DNA of 64,000 nucleotides, from the NCBI GenBank assembly GCA_040880125.1, contig JBBDJB010000018.1, positions 368,093 through 432,092 on the forward strand, written 5' to 3'. Below, piece after piece: positions 17,795-26,836 of the stretch. The stretch's first letter is position 1, and each line of letters opens with the position of its first letter. Below the pieces are notes generated by a model that saw only the letters and a list, made by a program, of their open reading frames with translations, was not told where the DNA came from and did not search any database. The stretch comes from JBBDJB01 sp040880125 (GTDB lineage Bacteria; Planctomycetota; Planctomycetia; Pirellulales; JBBDJB01). The position numbers and the translations under genes are program-made.

Positions 17795-19727
17795 GCTCGA
17801 CTGGTTCCTCGCCCAGGCCCGACCGCGGCAGCTGCGCTCCATGCGCCGGTTCGCCGAAGAGGAGATCGTCATCCCGGACGGCCCTCACGCGGGCCGGCAT
17901 TTCCGCTGCCATCGTCAGCCGTATTCGGGTCTGTGGTTCGACGCGGTAGACACGAATTGCTGGCCACGCTGTGTGGCCACCGGGCCTACGCAATCCGGCA
18001 AGACGCTCTCCTGCTTCGTGATCCCGCTCTTGTATCACTTGTTTGAGCAGGCCGAGACGGTGATCTGCGGTTTGCCCGACATGGATATGGCCGGCGACAA
18101 GTGGCGCGAGGACATTCTGCCGGCCATCGAGCAGTCGCGGTTTCGGGACCTCTTGCCTAGGCGCGGCGGCGGCAGCCGGGGCGGTCGCGTCGAGTCGCTG
18201 CAGTTCGGCAACGGAGCCACGCTGAAGTTCATGTCGGGCGGCGGCGGCGACAAGAGCCGAGCCGGCTTCACCTCGCGGGTGGTCGTGATCACCGAGACCG
18301 ATGGCATGGACCAGCCTGGCATGACCAGCCGGGAGAGCGACAAGATCACGCAGCTGGAGGCCCGCGCCCGTGCCTACGGCAGCCGCAAGCGTATCTATAT
18401 GGAATGCACGGTCAGCACCGAACACGGACGGACGTGGCAGGAATACCAGCAAGGAACGCGCAGCCGCATCGCACTGCCTTGCCCCGACTGCAAGGCCTGG
18501 GTCACTCCGGAACGTGAGCATCTGGTGGGTTGGCAGGGCGCGGAGCATCAGGCGGCGGCCCGCGCCGATGGCGAATTCTGCTGTCCGGCATGCGGCATCG
18601 TCTGGGGTGTGGACCAGCTCCGTGAGGCCAATCAGCACGGCCGGCTGCTGCACGGCGATCAGGCGATCGACGAGGACGGCCGCGTCGTGGGCGATCCTCC
18701 GGCCACCGACACGCTGGGCTTTCGCTGGTCGGCCGTGAACAACCTGTTCCTCGAGCCGGGCGATTTGGCCGCCGACGAATGGCGGGCCAGCCGAGCGGCC
18801 GACGAGGACAACGCCGAACGGGAGATGCGGCAGTTCGTGTGGTGCCTGCCGGCCGCGCTCTCCGAGTGGCAGGATACGCCGCTGGAGGAGCACCAGTTGG
18901 CGGCGCGCATGATCGATCTGCCCAAGGGAATCGTCCCCGGCACGGCCGAGCGCCTGACCGCTGCAATTGACCTCGGCAAATACCTGGCCCACTGGATTCT
19001 AGTGGCGTGGTCACCGGGAGCGACCTGCCATATCGTCGACTACGGTCGTATCGAAATAGCCAGTGCGGAACTGGGTGTTGAGAAGGCCATCCTGCTGGCG
19101 CTGCGGGAGTTTCAGGACGTCGTCAGCGAAGGCTGGCCGATTGGCACGGCTGACGGACACAAGAAATCGCCGGATCAAGCTTGGATCGATGCGGGATATC
19201 AGGCGCCGGTCGTTTACACTTTTTGCCGCGAGGCGAAAGGATCGTTCATGCCGGCGGTCGGTCGCGGAGCGGGGCAGCACGAAATGCAACGGTACACTCA
19301 CCCGACGAAAAGAAGTACAACTGTGAAAGGCATCGGAGAGGAGTTCCACTTCGGTTGGCTAAAGGATCAGCAGCTGCGATTGGCGTTTGTTAATGCCGAC
19401 TACTGGAAGTCGTGGGTTCACCAGCGCCTCTCGACGCCGCTAGACAAGGCCGGTGCGATGACGCTGTATCACGCCAGCCCGGAGGAGCATCTGTCACTGG
19501 CCAAGCACCTCACGGCTGAGCAGAAACTCACCCAGTTCGTCGCCGGCAAAGGCGTGGTCGACAAGTGGGAGCGGGTGCGCAAGAACAATCACTGGTTCGA
19601 TGCGCTGTACAATGCATGTGCGGCGGGGCATCACAGCGGTGTGCGGCTTGTGGAGGAGACGGTCGGGCAGATACAGGAGCGGCCATCACTGGCGGAATTG
19701 GCGCGACGGGCGAGATCTCGTCCTTGA
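17763..19727 (+). CDS. Phage terminase large subunit (GpA-like)
   Basis: A 654-residue packaging ATPase-nuclease of the lambda GpA type. Walker A is GPTQSGKT (74-81); the Walker B strand reads VVVITETDGMD. A zinc-binding insert CPDCKAW followed by FCCPACGIVWG is typical of the GpA branch, and a nuclease-like C-terminal domain follows (LTAAIDLGKYLAHWILVAW, later IGTADGHKKSPDQAWIDAGY). The start at 17763 has GAGGA upstream and overlaps the small-subunit gene; a longer frame starts at 17643. No portal, capsid or tail gene follows; the next gene is a defence gene. A decayed homolog of its C-terminus lies at about 26.6 kb. Confidence 0.93.
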   Translation: MLTSPHPTKHELDWFLAQARPRQLRSMRRFAEEEIVIPDGPHAGRHFRCHRQPYSGLWFDAVDTNCWPRCVATGPTQSGKTLSCFVIPLLYHLFEQAETVICGLPDMDMAGDKWREDILPAIEQSRFRDLLPRRGGGSRGGRVESLQFGNGATLKFMSGGGGDKSRAGFTSRVVVITETDGMDQPGMTSRESDKITQLEARARAYGSRKRIYMECTVSTEHGRTWQEYQQGTRSRIALPCPDCKAWVTPEREHLVGWQGAEHQAAARADGEFCCPACGIVWGVDQLREANQHGRLLHGDQAIDEDGRVVGDPPATDTLGFRWSAVNNLFLEPGDLAADEWRASRAADEDNAEREMRQFVWCLPAALSEWQDTPLEEHQLAARMIDLPKGIVPGTAERLTAAIDLGKYLAHWILVAWSPGATCHIVDYGRIEIASAELGVEKAILLALREFQDVVSEGWPIGTADGHKKSPDQAWIDAGYQAPVVYTFCREAKGSFMPAVGRGAGQHEMQRYTHPTKRSTTVKGIGEEFHFGWLKDQQLRLAFVNADYWKSWVHQRLSTPLDKAGAMTLYHASPEEHLSLAKHLTAEQKLTQFVAGKGVVDKWERVRKNNHWFDALYNACAAGHHSGVRLVEETVGQIQERPSLAELARRARSRP

Positions 19728-19748
19728 GTTGTCTATTAGTGGAGTGCA

Positions 19749-21173
19749 ATGTTGCTTCGAACCGAGTTTATGTTGGCCGATGCGTTCGAGGTTACCGGCA
19801 CATGGTGGCTGCCGGAAAAGCCCGACGAGCCGCTCTATGGAACGCTTCGCTATCGCCCGCCACTTATCGAGTTGGAATTAGACGGGACTTTCGGAAATGT
19901 TGCGTCTGCGGACCTGACGCCCGGGGCACCGGAGTTCGAGTACCACTCGTGTATCCACGGTTTGAGCCAAGATCGGCAAAAGTACACAGTGCTCCGCGCT
20001 TACGCCACTTCACTTGGCAACACAACCAAACATGACGTGCTACACGTTATCACAGGCAAGCACGTCCCTCCACTTACTGAACTGAAGCTGCGACGTGTCT
20101 CCTTCTATTGCCATAATCTGCATACGTTCATCGCCCGTGACGCATTCGCAGTGGAGAGGGATCGCACGGATGGTGAATTCACAAGCTGCACAGTCAAATA
20201 CGTCCAGCCGAAGGCACTAACATGGCGCATTGATGAGATCGGCGCCACATTCAGTTTTCAGACTGCGCTGAAGTGGGAGGCTCGTCCAATCGAGCAGCAG
20301 CACGTACTGCGAGCTCAGTCCTTCGTGACAATCACTCCGGACTCGCCACAGGAAATTGACTGGTACATTCATCAAATCTGGTGGTTTTGCCATTTCCTCA
20401 CACTGGTTACGGATGAGACCGTTTCGCCGACTGGGATCAGAATCTTTTTCCCAAACGATGACTATCCAAGTTGGTATCTGTACCGGGCCGGAAAAGAGCG
20501 CGAGTCGGATGAGGCGGCACCAATGTTGCTATTTCGTCTGGCACATCTGGTCGACAGCTTCGAGCCGATACTCAAAAGGTGGTTTTCGGCAAGCGAGATG
20601 CTATCCGATGCGATTCACTTGCTGATGGATGCTCAACGAAACCAGGACCACACTACTCACGGCCGCTTTCTCTTGCTTGCCCATGCCGTCGAAGTTGCTA
20701 GCCGCGCGACAACCTTTTCCGAGTACATGGCGGCTGAGAACTACGAGAAGGTCATCCGCGTCTTGAACGAGGCCATTCCAAAGGAAGTTGAGAGCGACCA
20801 TCGAGCCAGTCTCAAGAACAAGATCAAGTATGGTAACGAATTCTCGTACTACAAGAGAATCAACGTGCTGCTTGAATCTCTCTCCGAGGAGGGGCGGAAA
20901 ATCGTCTGCAAGAATCCTCGAGAGTTTTCGCGTGGTATCGCGGACACGCGGAATTACTACACGCATTTCACAGACGAGCTGCGCCTCAAAGCGCTGCCCC
21001 CCGTTCCCATGTACTGGGCGGCAGAAAAGCTCTCCTTTCTTTTGCGGATCGTCCTCCTCCGGTATTTGGGTGTCCCTGAAGAAATCATCGTCAGCCGAAT
21101 GACTAATCATCACCGCCTCCTGCAGCGTATCGCCTGCTCCAAGGAATACCCCGAGGTGATGATGAACAAGTAA
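19749..21173 (+). CDS. apeA: ApeA-like HEPN anti-phage protein
   Basis: A 474-residue protein with an ApeA-type N-terminal beta-rich domain (FEVTGTWWLPEKPDEPLYGTL at the start, then FEYHSCIHG) and a C-terminal HEPN domain. The HEPN catalytic motif is clear: RGIADTRNYYTHF gives Arg401-Asn-x3-His406. Proteins of this build are single-gene abortive-infection systems in which the HEPN RNase is thought to stop the infected cell. GGAG five bases upstream of the ATG fixes the start. It lies 21 bases after the terminase large subunit, so it may be read from the element's late transcript. Base composition is lower in GC than the terminase, as expected for acquired cargo. Confidence 0.85.
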   Translation: MLLRTEFMLADAFEVTGTWWLPEKPDEPLYGTLRYRPPLIELELDGTFGNVASADLTPGAPEFEYHSCIHGLSQDRQKYTVLRAYATSLGNTTKHDVLHVITGKHVPPLTELKLRRVSFYCHNLHTFIARDAFAVERDRTDGEFTSCTVKYVQPKALTWRIDEIGATFSFQTALKWEARPIEQQHVLRAQSFVTITPDSPQEIDWYIHQIWWFCHFLTLVTDETVSPTGIRIFFPNDDYPSWYLYRAGKERESDEAAPMLLFRLAHLVDSFEPILKRWFSASEMLSDAIHLLMDAQRNQDHTTHGRFLLLAHAVEVASRATTFSEYMAAENYEKVIRVLNEAIPKEVESDHRASLKNKIKYGNEFSYYKRINVLLESLSEEGRKIVCKNPREFSRGIADTRNYYTHFTDELRLKALPPVPMYWAAEKLSFLLRIVLLRYLGVPEEIIVSRMTNHHRLLQRIACSKEYPEVMMNK

Positions 21174-21477
21174 TGTGGTGTTTCATGCGAAGTGAGGCTT
21201 TCGACAAATTTGCGACGGCCTCCTTTGAGCGTTAGAATCCTGAAGTTTCTTGTCGCTATCGTCGAGTGTGATGAAATAGGAAATTGGCAATGCATTGACT
21301 CAAATACTGGTAACTCGGCAGTTATCTCAGAGCGTTAGTCCCAACTTGAATAAGCTTGGACGGAGACCAGCGTGGCACAACCTGAACTGAGGGTTCGGTC
21401 AACCATCGGGGCGGAGCAATTCAATCCAAGCAAATAGGCTGCCTGCGTTCGCCGATCCTGATGCGGGAGCTCGCGAT
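21174..21477. other. Gap between two defence systems
   Basis: About 300 bases without an open frame I can support. It probably contains the apeA terminator and the promoter of the ABC-3C operon. No clear hairpin or repeat was seen. Confidence 0.4.
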
Positions 21478-22560
21478 ATGACAAGCACACGGCCGCTTCC
21501 CTCCCCACTCGAGCCTCCTTCACCGTCCGTCGACTCCGTCGTTGGCGGCCCGACAATTGCTCCAATCGACCGCATCCGCCTCTTCAGTCCGTCGGTATGG
21601 GAGGACTTCGTTCTGGAATGGGCACACTCGCTACGAAAACGGTATGACCGCGTCGATCGATGTGGCGGCGCAGGTGACATGGGCCGAGACGTCATCGCTA
21701 TACCCAACGCGGCGGACCCGACGATCTGGGACAACTACCAGTGCAAGCATTATGACCATCCGTTGACCCCTTCAGACATCTGGCTAGAGCTGGGGAAGCT
21801 CGTGTACTACACGCATAAGGAAGAGTTCACGTACCCGCGAGAGTACAAGTTCGTTGCTCCGCAAGGGGTAGGAACCAAGCTCAGTAAACTGCTAGGCAAG
21901 CCGGAAGAGCTAAAGGCCGGCCTGATCGTGCAATGGGACGACAAGTGCCGGTCGTCCGTCACAAGCACCGCCGAAATACCACTCGACGGTGCGTCGCGAA
22001 AGCACTTGGACGCCCTGGATTTCTCGATCATCGGCTACGTCCCGCCGCTGACGCTCTTGGAGCAGCACCGCACGACGCCATGGCATATCGCCCGATTTGG
22101 TGGCGGCTTGCCGCCGCGCCCTGGGACGCCGGAGCCCCCTGACACCCCAACTGACCTTGAGACTGTCTATTTGCGGAAGCTCTTCCATGCCTACGCGGAC
22201 GCTCGCGGACGCCCAATAGCCAGCTTCGATGACATACGAGAAGATCTGGAACTCACTGGGCACTACGGCGACTCCCGGTTCGAGTTCTACAGCGCGGAGT
22301 CGCTACGTAGTTTTTCTCGGGACATCCTGCCCCAAGACTCTTTTGAGGCGCTGCAGGATGAGATCCACTCCGGCATCCGCGACATTCTACGGGGTAACCA
22401 TGAAAACGGCTTTCACCGGTTGCTTGCAGTCGTACAAACGGCCCGAGCGCAACAACTCACTGCCCATCCGCTTGTCCCCCGGTTGCACACAAGGGACCGC
22501 GGTGGCATGTGCCACCAACTCGCCAACGATTGTGAGGACGTGACATGGGTAACACCGTGA
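21478..22560 (+). CDS. ABC-3C system effector with Mrr-like nuclease domain
   Basis: A 360-residue protein. Residues about 35-110 are a PD-(D/E)xK nuclease: WEDFVLEW (Glu), then GGAGDMGRDVIAI (Asp67/Asp71) and NYQCKHYD (Gln88, Lys90), which is the Mrr/REase pattern. The C-terminal part (from about 225, YLRKLFHAYADARGRPIASFDDI) matches the shared C-terminal domain of ABC-three-component effectors. It overlaps the middle component gene by 16 bases. In these systems the ABC ATPase and middle component are believed to keep the effector in check and release it on invasion. GGGAG precedes the ATG. Confidence 0.8.
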   Translation: MTSTRPLPSPLEPPSPSVDSVVGGPTIAPIDRIRLFSPSVWEDFVLEWAHSLRKRYDRVDRCGGAGDMGRDVIAIPNAADPTIWDNYQCKHYDHPLTPSDIWLELGKLVYYTHKEEFTYPREYKFVAPQGVGTKLSKLLGKPEELKAGLIVQWDDKCRSSVTSTAEIPLDGASRKHLDALDFSIIGYVPPLTLLEQHRTTPWHIARFGGGLPPRPGTPEPPDTPTDLETVYLRKLFHAYADARGRPIASFDDIREDLELTGHYGDSRFEFYSAESLRSFSRDILPQDSFEALQDEIHSGIRDILRGNHENGFHRLLAVVQTARAQQLTAHPLVPRLHTRDRGGMCHQLANDCEDVTWVTP

Positions 22561-23060
22561 CTAGGGACGAATCACGCAGTCCTTCGCCGTTCAACGGCCC
22601 TGTTGAAAGTGGGCTCCGGGCTGCTGTGCTCCTTTACGCAATTCACCCGGAGTACGCTTCGCTGCAGCGGCTGGTTATCTTCGACTATTTGCTCATCCAT
22701 TCGGACGATATTCCCGATGGTCCACCAGGTTTGCACCCGAAGACGCCGTATCGCAGCGGAGAGTTGCTCGTAAGGCGAGACACCCTTCGTCGAGGCATAC
22801 TGCTCTATATGAGCCGTGGTTTAATCGGTAATCACTATCGTGAGTCCGGGATCGCGTATAGCGCCACTGAGCGCACCGGTGCCTTTCTGGATGCCTTAGC
22901 GTCAGAATACACTTGCGCGTTACGCAAAAGAGCCGAATGGGTCGCTGAACGATTTGATAGCTACTCAGACCAGGACCTGGATTTGTTGGTCAAAGAGCAC
23001 CTTGGTGAATGGGGCGCCGAGTTTGAAATGGACTCTGTGCTGTGGTCGGATGCGCCATGA
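22545..23060 (+). CDS. ABC-3C system middle component
   Basis: A 171-residue protein between the effector and the ATPase. The pattern ESGLRAAVLLYAIHPEYASLQRLVIFDYLLIHSDD and HPKTPYRSGELLVRRDTLRRGILLYMSRGLI is that of ABC-3C middle components, small alpha-helical linkers. It overlaps the effector gene (16 bases) and shares an ATGA overlap with the ATPase gene, so all three proteins are translated together. It is thought to bridge ATPase and effector. Confidence 0.8.
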   Translation: MGNTVTRDESRSPSPFNGPVESGLRAAVLLYAIHPEYASLQRLVIFDYLLIHSDDIPDGPPGLHPKTPYRSGELLVRRDTLRRGILLYMSRGLIGNHYRESGIAYSATERTGAFLDALASEYTCALRKRAEWVAERFDSYSDQDLDLLVKEHLGEWGAEFEMDSVLWSDAP

Positions 23061-24904
23061 GAGAACTCGGATTCCATCTCGCGAGGCTTGCTCTCACGGG
23101 ACCAGACGTTGAGGATGCGGAGTTGCGCTTTGGCGTGGGGCTTAACGTCATCTCTGGGCCGTCCGATACAGGAAAGACGTTTATTCTGCAATGCATCGAC
23201 TTCTTACTCGGGGCGCGAGGCACTCCCGAAGAGATACCCGAGGCGAGCAACTACGAGACAGCGATCCTCGATATTGTGGCGCTAGCTGACAACGCTACCT
23301 ACACGCTGTCACGTTCATTGCGCGGCGGCGCATTCCAGCTTCGCCGCCAGGATGGGTCTGAAACAGTGTTGGCGGAACGACATGAAGCGGAACGGGAGGA
23401 CACGGTATCGCATTTCCTGCTCGATATGATAGGGCTTGCGGGGAAGCGCATCCGCAGGAACGCGCGGGGTGAAACGCTGTCGTTGAGCTTCAGAAACCTC
23501 GCGCACCTAGTCATAATCTCCGAAGAAGACATTATTCGGGCTCGCTCACCGTTGCTGTCCGGGCAGTACACCACGCGGACAGCCGAGAAATCGGTGTTTC
23601 GCCTGCTGCTTTCGGGGATAGATGATTCGTCAGTCGTCGCCAGCGAGGAGCCGCGTGTCTCACGGGCGAGAGTAGATGCGAAGGAGGAAGTTCTTCAGGA
23701 ACTGGCGCAACGTGCACGCAACCAGCTCGCGGAATTAGCTATTGGCACCGACACGTCTGAGCTTAGGGAGCAACACGCTCGAATTGAGGCAGCATATGAA
23801 GATACCGAGTCGCGGCTTTCTGAACTGGGCGCGTCTGTCTCAGAGGTCGAGGTTCGCCGACGCAGCTCATGGACCCGACTTCGGAAGATTGAGTCGCGCC
23901 TAGAGGTATTGCGAGGCCTTTCGGAGCGATTCACACTTCTTCGAGTTCAGTACACGTCAGATCTGCAGCGACTGAATGCGATTACTGAAGCGTGTGCTCG
24001 ACTTAGCGATCTTGGCGTCGAGCGCTGTCCTGTGTGTGGCGCTCTTCCAGAGCATCATGACGAGGAGCATCGGGCAGACCAAGTGGACACTGCTAGAGTG
24101 GCTAACGCATCGGCAAGTGAGGCACATCGAATTCGCTCGCTAATGTCTGATCTCGACGCGACCCGCCGCGAAGTCTCAGAAGAGAGGTCGACTCTCGGCG
24201 CAGAACGCTCGACGTTGCAAGGTGAGTTTGCTGACTTGGGCTCGACGCTTGCGGCAAGCTTGAGGCCACAAGCTGCCGAGCTCACGGAGATGCTTCGTAC
24301 TATGCGTAGGGAGCGAGATCGCGTTAGTCGGGCACTAGACCTAATCCAACAACTTGCGGAGGTAGAGGCGATAGCGGAGGGTCTGGATGTTGAGAGCACC
24401 GGGTCCCGTCCGCCATCGTCACCGGAGATCTCTGCCAGAGATTTAGAAGCATTTGCTCAAGAAGTTGAACAGCGGCTTCGGGCATGGAACCTTCCCAGCC
24501 TCGACCGAGTCACATTCAGCGAGGAGGGCTGGGACATCGTGATCTCGGGGCAGCGTCGTACAAGCCACGGTAAGGGTGTCCGAGCTGTCACTCATGCCGC
24601 ATTTTCAACCGCTTTGCTCGCCTATTGCGACGAACGGAGCCTACCCCACCCCGGCTTCGTTGTCTTGGATTCTCCGCTCGTCGTCTACAGGGAGCCCGAT
24701 GCCGATGATCCAGAGCTTGCGTCGGATGTGAAAAACTCGTTCTTCCGAGATCTCGCTACTACGTTTGCTAACTGCCAAGCGATCGTGCTGGAGAACGAGC
24801 AGCCTCCTGACGATCTTGTGCAAAGCGGTGCACTGGTCTTAATTCAGTTCACGAAGACAAATACTGGTAGGTACGGATTTATTCCCAACGGAGAAAGAGA
24901 ATAA
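23057..24904 (+). CDS. ABC-3C system SMC/Rad50-like ATPase
   Basis: A 615-residue AAA/ABC ATPase of the SMC-Rad50 type. Walker A is GPSDTGKT (34-41); a long coiled coil runs from about 200 to 470 and includes a Rad50-style zinc hook CPVCG near the middle. The signature/Walker B region is GFVVLDSPLVVY near residue 540. The ATGA start overlap with the middle component gene and GTG-free spacing fix the start at 23057. Family knowledge suggests it senses foreign DNA ends or replication structures through its SMC-like arms and then frees the nuclease effector. It is the last gene of the operon. Confidence 0.85.
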   Translation: MRELGFHLARLALTGPDVEDAELRFGVGLNVISGPSDTGKTFILQCIDFLLGARGTPEEIPEASNYETAILDIVALADNATYTLSRSLRGGAFQLRRQDGSETVLAERHEAEREDTVSHFLLDMIGLAGKRIRRNARGETLSLSFRNLAHLVIISEEDIIRARSPLLSGQYTTRTAEKSVFRLLLSGIDDSSVVASEEPRVSRARVDAKEEVLQELAQRARNQLAELAIGTDTSELREQHARIEAAYEDTESRLSELGASVSEVEVRRRSSWTRLRKIESRLEVLRGLSERFTLLRVQYTSDLQRLNAITEACARLSDLGVERCPVCGALPEHHDEEHRADQVDTARVANASASEAHRIRSLMSDLDATRREVSEERSTLGAERSTLQGEFADLGSTLAASLRPQAAELTEMLRTMRRERDRVSRALDLIQQLAEVEAIAEGLDVESTGSRPPSSPEISARDLEAFAQEVEQRLRAWNLPSLDRVTFSEEGWDIVISGQRRTSHGKGVRAVTHAAFSTALLAYCDERSLPHPGFVVLDSPLVVYREPDADDPELASDVKNSFFRDLATTFANCQAIVLENEQPPDDLVQSGALVLIQFTKTNTGRYGFIPNGERE

Positions 24905-25330
24905 GTCCCGGCAACTACACCGAGGATACGCTAATTGCCAATCGCACCACCGCGGATTCAAAAGAAGTAAAGACGTAGGTTGCATCCCGCCAATCTTCCA
25001 AAACGAAACTCCCGGTGGTGGCTACTGCACGAACACATTGGGATAAAGGACTAACGGGGGACTGAAACTGCACCGCTGTAAAGCACGCAATCGACGAAAT
25101 CGGCCTCACACGGATCACTCTTCAAGCACGCCAACTCCCGTCGCCATGCTGGACCAATCCGAGACCTCTGTATTGGCGAGCTACCGCAGTTGTATCTTGT
25201 CACCAACCAAACGGCGCGGAAGTTTAGCAGCCTTAGAGACGTTAGTTTGGCTCATCCGAGTCGGATTGGACTTCGAGCATCGCGTGACCTAAGGTGAGGC
25301 AGTCCGAATGATCGAGAAGGAGGCGCCGGT
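24905..25330. other. Gap after the ABC-3C operon
   Basis: About 430 bases without a gene I can support; possible frames are short, lack ribosome binding sites and show no protein pattern. No RNA gene or repeat recognised. Confidence 0.4.
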
Positions 25331-25540
25331 GTGTCGGATCCGACAAATGGCCGCCTCAGCGGAGCGCGGAGGATTAACGTCCACATCTGCGGGGAATTCA
25401 CGCAGCGGTTACATGAAGGTACGCCCGCCGATGCAATATGCGACACGGTCCGATCGGTCGGTCAGCGCCTCGCGTCGGTGATGCCGCGTGCGCACGACGA
25501 CGTCAACGAACTTCCCGACCAACTCGTCGTGATCGAATAG
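25331..25540 (+). CDS. Possible small hypothetical protein (69 aa)
   Basis: A GTG start with a strong GGAGG seven bases upstream opens a 69-residue frame beginning MSDPTNGRLSGARRINVHIC. The middle ICGEFTQRLHEGTPADAICD is compatible with a short alpha/beta fold. No family recognised. The ribosome binding site is the main support. Confidence 0.4.
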   Translation: MSDPTNGRLSGARRINVHICGEFTQRLHEGTPADAICDTVRSVGQRLASVMPRAHDDVNELPDQLVVIE

Positions 25541-25664
25541 TCGCAGGACGCAATGTTTGACCGCGGCAGAACGGCCTCACCGACACCTGCCGGCCATAAA
25601 ACGCTACGGTGGCCCGTGTCGCGTCAGGCGAGACGTCTAGCTCCCCACGGCCAGCCACGAGAAA

Positions 25665-25691
25665 ACGCCCACACGAGCGAACGTGGGGCGT
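25665..25691 (-). terminator. Probable rho-independent terminator
   Basis: ACGCCC plus CACG pairs with CGTG plus GGGCGT around a six-base loop with one bulged base, followed on the reverse strand by TTTTC. It lies 20 bases beyond the stop of the HARE-HTH gene. Confidence 0.6.
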
Positions 25692-25710
25692 TCTGGGCGA
25701 AGTGCGGCGG

Positions 25711-26049
25711 TTAGCCACGGATGGCGAACTTGCCGCGCTCGACCTTCACGAACCGGGCCTCTTTCCCCTTCTTGGCGATCAGTCGAAGTATGGCGCTGTA
25801 AAGTGTCGCGTGAGGCGTCTTGCCGCCGGGGCTGGTCCAGTAGCCCTTTTCGGCCATCGCCTCGATCATCTCCTTGCAGCTCATCGGCTGCTTGCTCTCG
25901 GCGAGCACCTTGGCCGCCGCGTCGATGGCGCTGAGCCTTTTCGCCTTGGCCTTACCGTCGGCGGCCGGTTTGGCCTTCTTCGGTGAACCTTTTTTCGCGG
26001 CCGCCTTCGCCGTCTTACGGGCACCGGACTTCTTCTTCGTCTTCGACAT
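25711..26049 (-). CDS. HARE-HTH domain protein with histone H1-like tail
   Basis: A 112-residue protein. Residues 1-38 are Lys/Ala-rich (KKKSGARKTAKAAAKKGSPK) like eukaryotic H1 tails. Residues about 39-112 are a winged helix of the HARE-HTH/HB1-ASXL type: SAIDAAAKVLAESKQPMSCK, then GYWTSPGGKTPHATLYSAI and FVKVERGKFAIRG. Such domains are proposed to link DNA modification or restriction enzymes to DNA. GAGGAGA lies before the ATG. It stands in the mobile element next to another small reverse-strand gene, so it may be an element-encoded chromatin-like protein. Confidence 0.85.
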   Translation of the reverse strand: MSKTKKKSGARKTAKAAAKKGSPKKAKPAADGKAKAKRLSAIDAAAKVLAESKQPMSCKEMIEAMAEKGYWTSPGGKTPHATLYSAILRLIAKKGKEARFVKVERGKFAIRG

Positions 26050-26151
26050 TTTTTGTCTCCTCGAACTCGGGTCGATGGTGTGGCTGCCATCATCAGGCCC
26101 GCGGAGCTGCCCGCGGACGACGCCGGCCCATGGCGTGGCCGGCGTTTCGGC

Positions 26152-26394
26152 TCACAGCCCGAGCTCGTCCATCAGACGGTTATGCTCATCGGTGCCGAGC
26201 AATTCGGTGAGCACATCTGCCAGCCACTCGACCTGGCGCAGCGCGGCGAGCGCCCGTTCGCTGTTTGGCCGGTTGTCGAACTCGGCCGACCGCAGGTAGG
26301 CGATGGCCATGGCCACACCGTCGGGCGAAAGGTTGTCGCGGATCGACTTGGCAAGGTCATCCGCGCTGGTCGGCTGCTTCTGTCTCGCGTTCAT
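26152..26394 (-). CDS. Small helical hypothetical protein (80 aa)
   Basis: An 80-residue acidic helical protein (SADDLAKSIRDNLSPDGVAM, then ALAALRQVEWLADVLTELLG). GGAG stands nine bases upstream of the ATG. It lies 102 bases upstream of the HARE-HTH gene on the same strand, so the two probably share a transcript. No function can be assigned; the shape is common among small genes of planctomycete elements. Confidence 0.6.
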   Translation of the reverse strand: MNARQKQPTSADDLAKSIRDNLSPDGVAMAIAYLRSAEFDNRPNSERALAALRQVEWLADVLTELLGTDEHNRLMDELGL

Positions 26395-26594
26395 CTGTGG
26401 CTCCTTGGCGTTTGTGTGAATCTGCCCTCGGTGGGACAGTCAAACAGAGCCATGAAATGCGAGACAGATCAAGCGCTGTGGTGGCGACGGGCGAGAATTC
26501 AATGAAATCGACTACGCACTTTTAGGGCAGCCGAAAGCTGCGTGCCGCAGAAAGAGACGATCTCAAAAGTTGGGAACGCCGATCGCCCATCCGG

Positions 26595-26813
26595 GCTCGC
26601 CGACGCTCTATGGCGCTCTGCCCCAGGAACACGCTGGTCGAGCATCTGACGGCCGAACGCAAGGTCGAGGAGTTCGTCGCCGGACGCGGCGCGGTGGATT
26701 AAATGGGAACACCTGCGCCGGCAGAATCACTGGCTGGACGCGCTGTACAGCGCTTGTGCTGCGAGTCACCTGTGCGGCGTGCGGCTGGTGGAAGAGCCGC
26801 GGCAGGAATCAGA
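26595..26813 (+). pseudogene. Degraded C-terminus of a second terminase large subunit
   Basis: Across two frameshifts the sequence reads TLYGALPQEH, then LVEHLTAERKVEEFVAGRGA and VD, then KWEHLRRQNHWLDALYSACA and HLCGVRLVEEP. This matches, in order, the end of the terminase at 19.45-19.68 kb (TLYHASPEEHLSLAKHLTAE, KWERVRKNNHWFDALYNACA, HSGVRLVEET). No other part of that gene remains. It shows that a related terminase once stood here, either from an older element or a tandem insertion. Confidence 0.8.
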
Positions 26814-26836
26814 TCATGCCCGGCCGGGCATGATCT
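26811..26836. repeat. Perfect 26-nt palindrome
   Basis: Two 13-base half-sites, AGATCATGCCCGG and its exact complement, meet without a loop. It directly abuts the end of the terminase pseudogene. A terminator with no loop is unlikely; a protein-binding or recombination site is more plausible. Confidence 0.8.

Noticed and set aside
17415..18992. Reverse-strand open frame of about 525 codons over the terminase
   Set aside because: Antisense shadow of TerS/TerL; the product is Arg/Ala/His-rich and unlike any protein, while the forward strand has clear terminase motifs.
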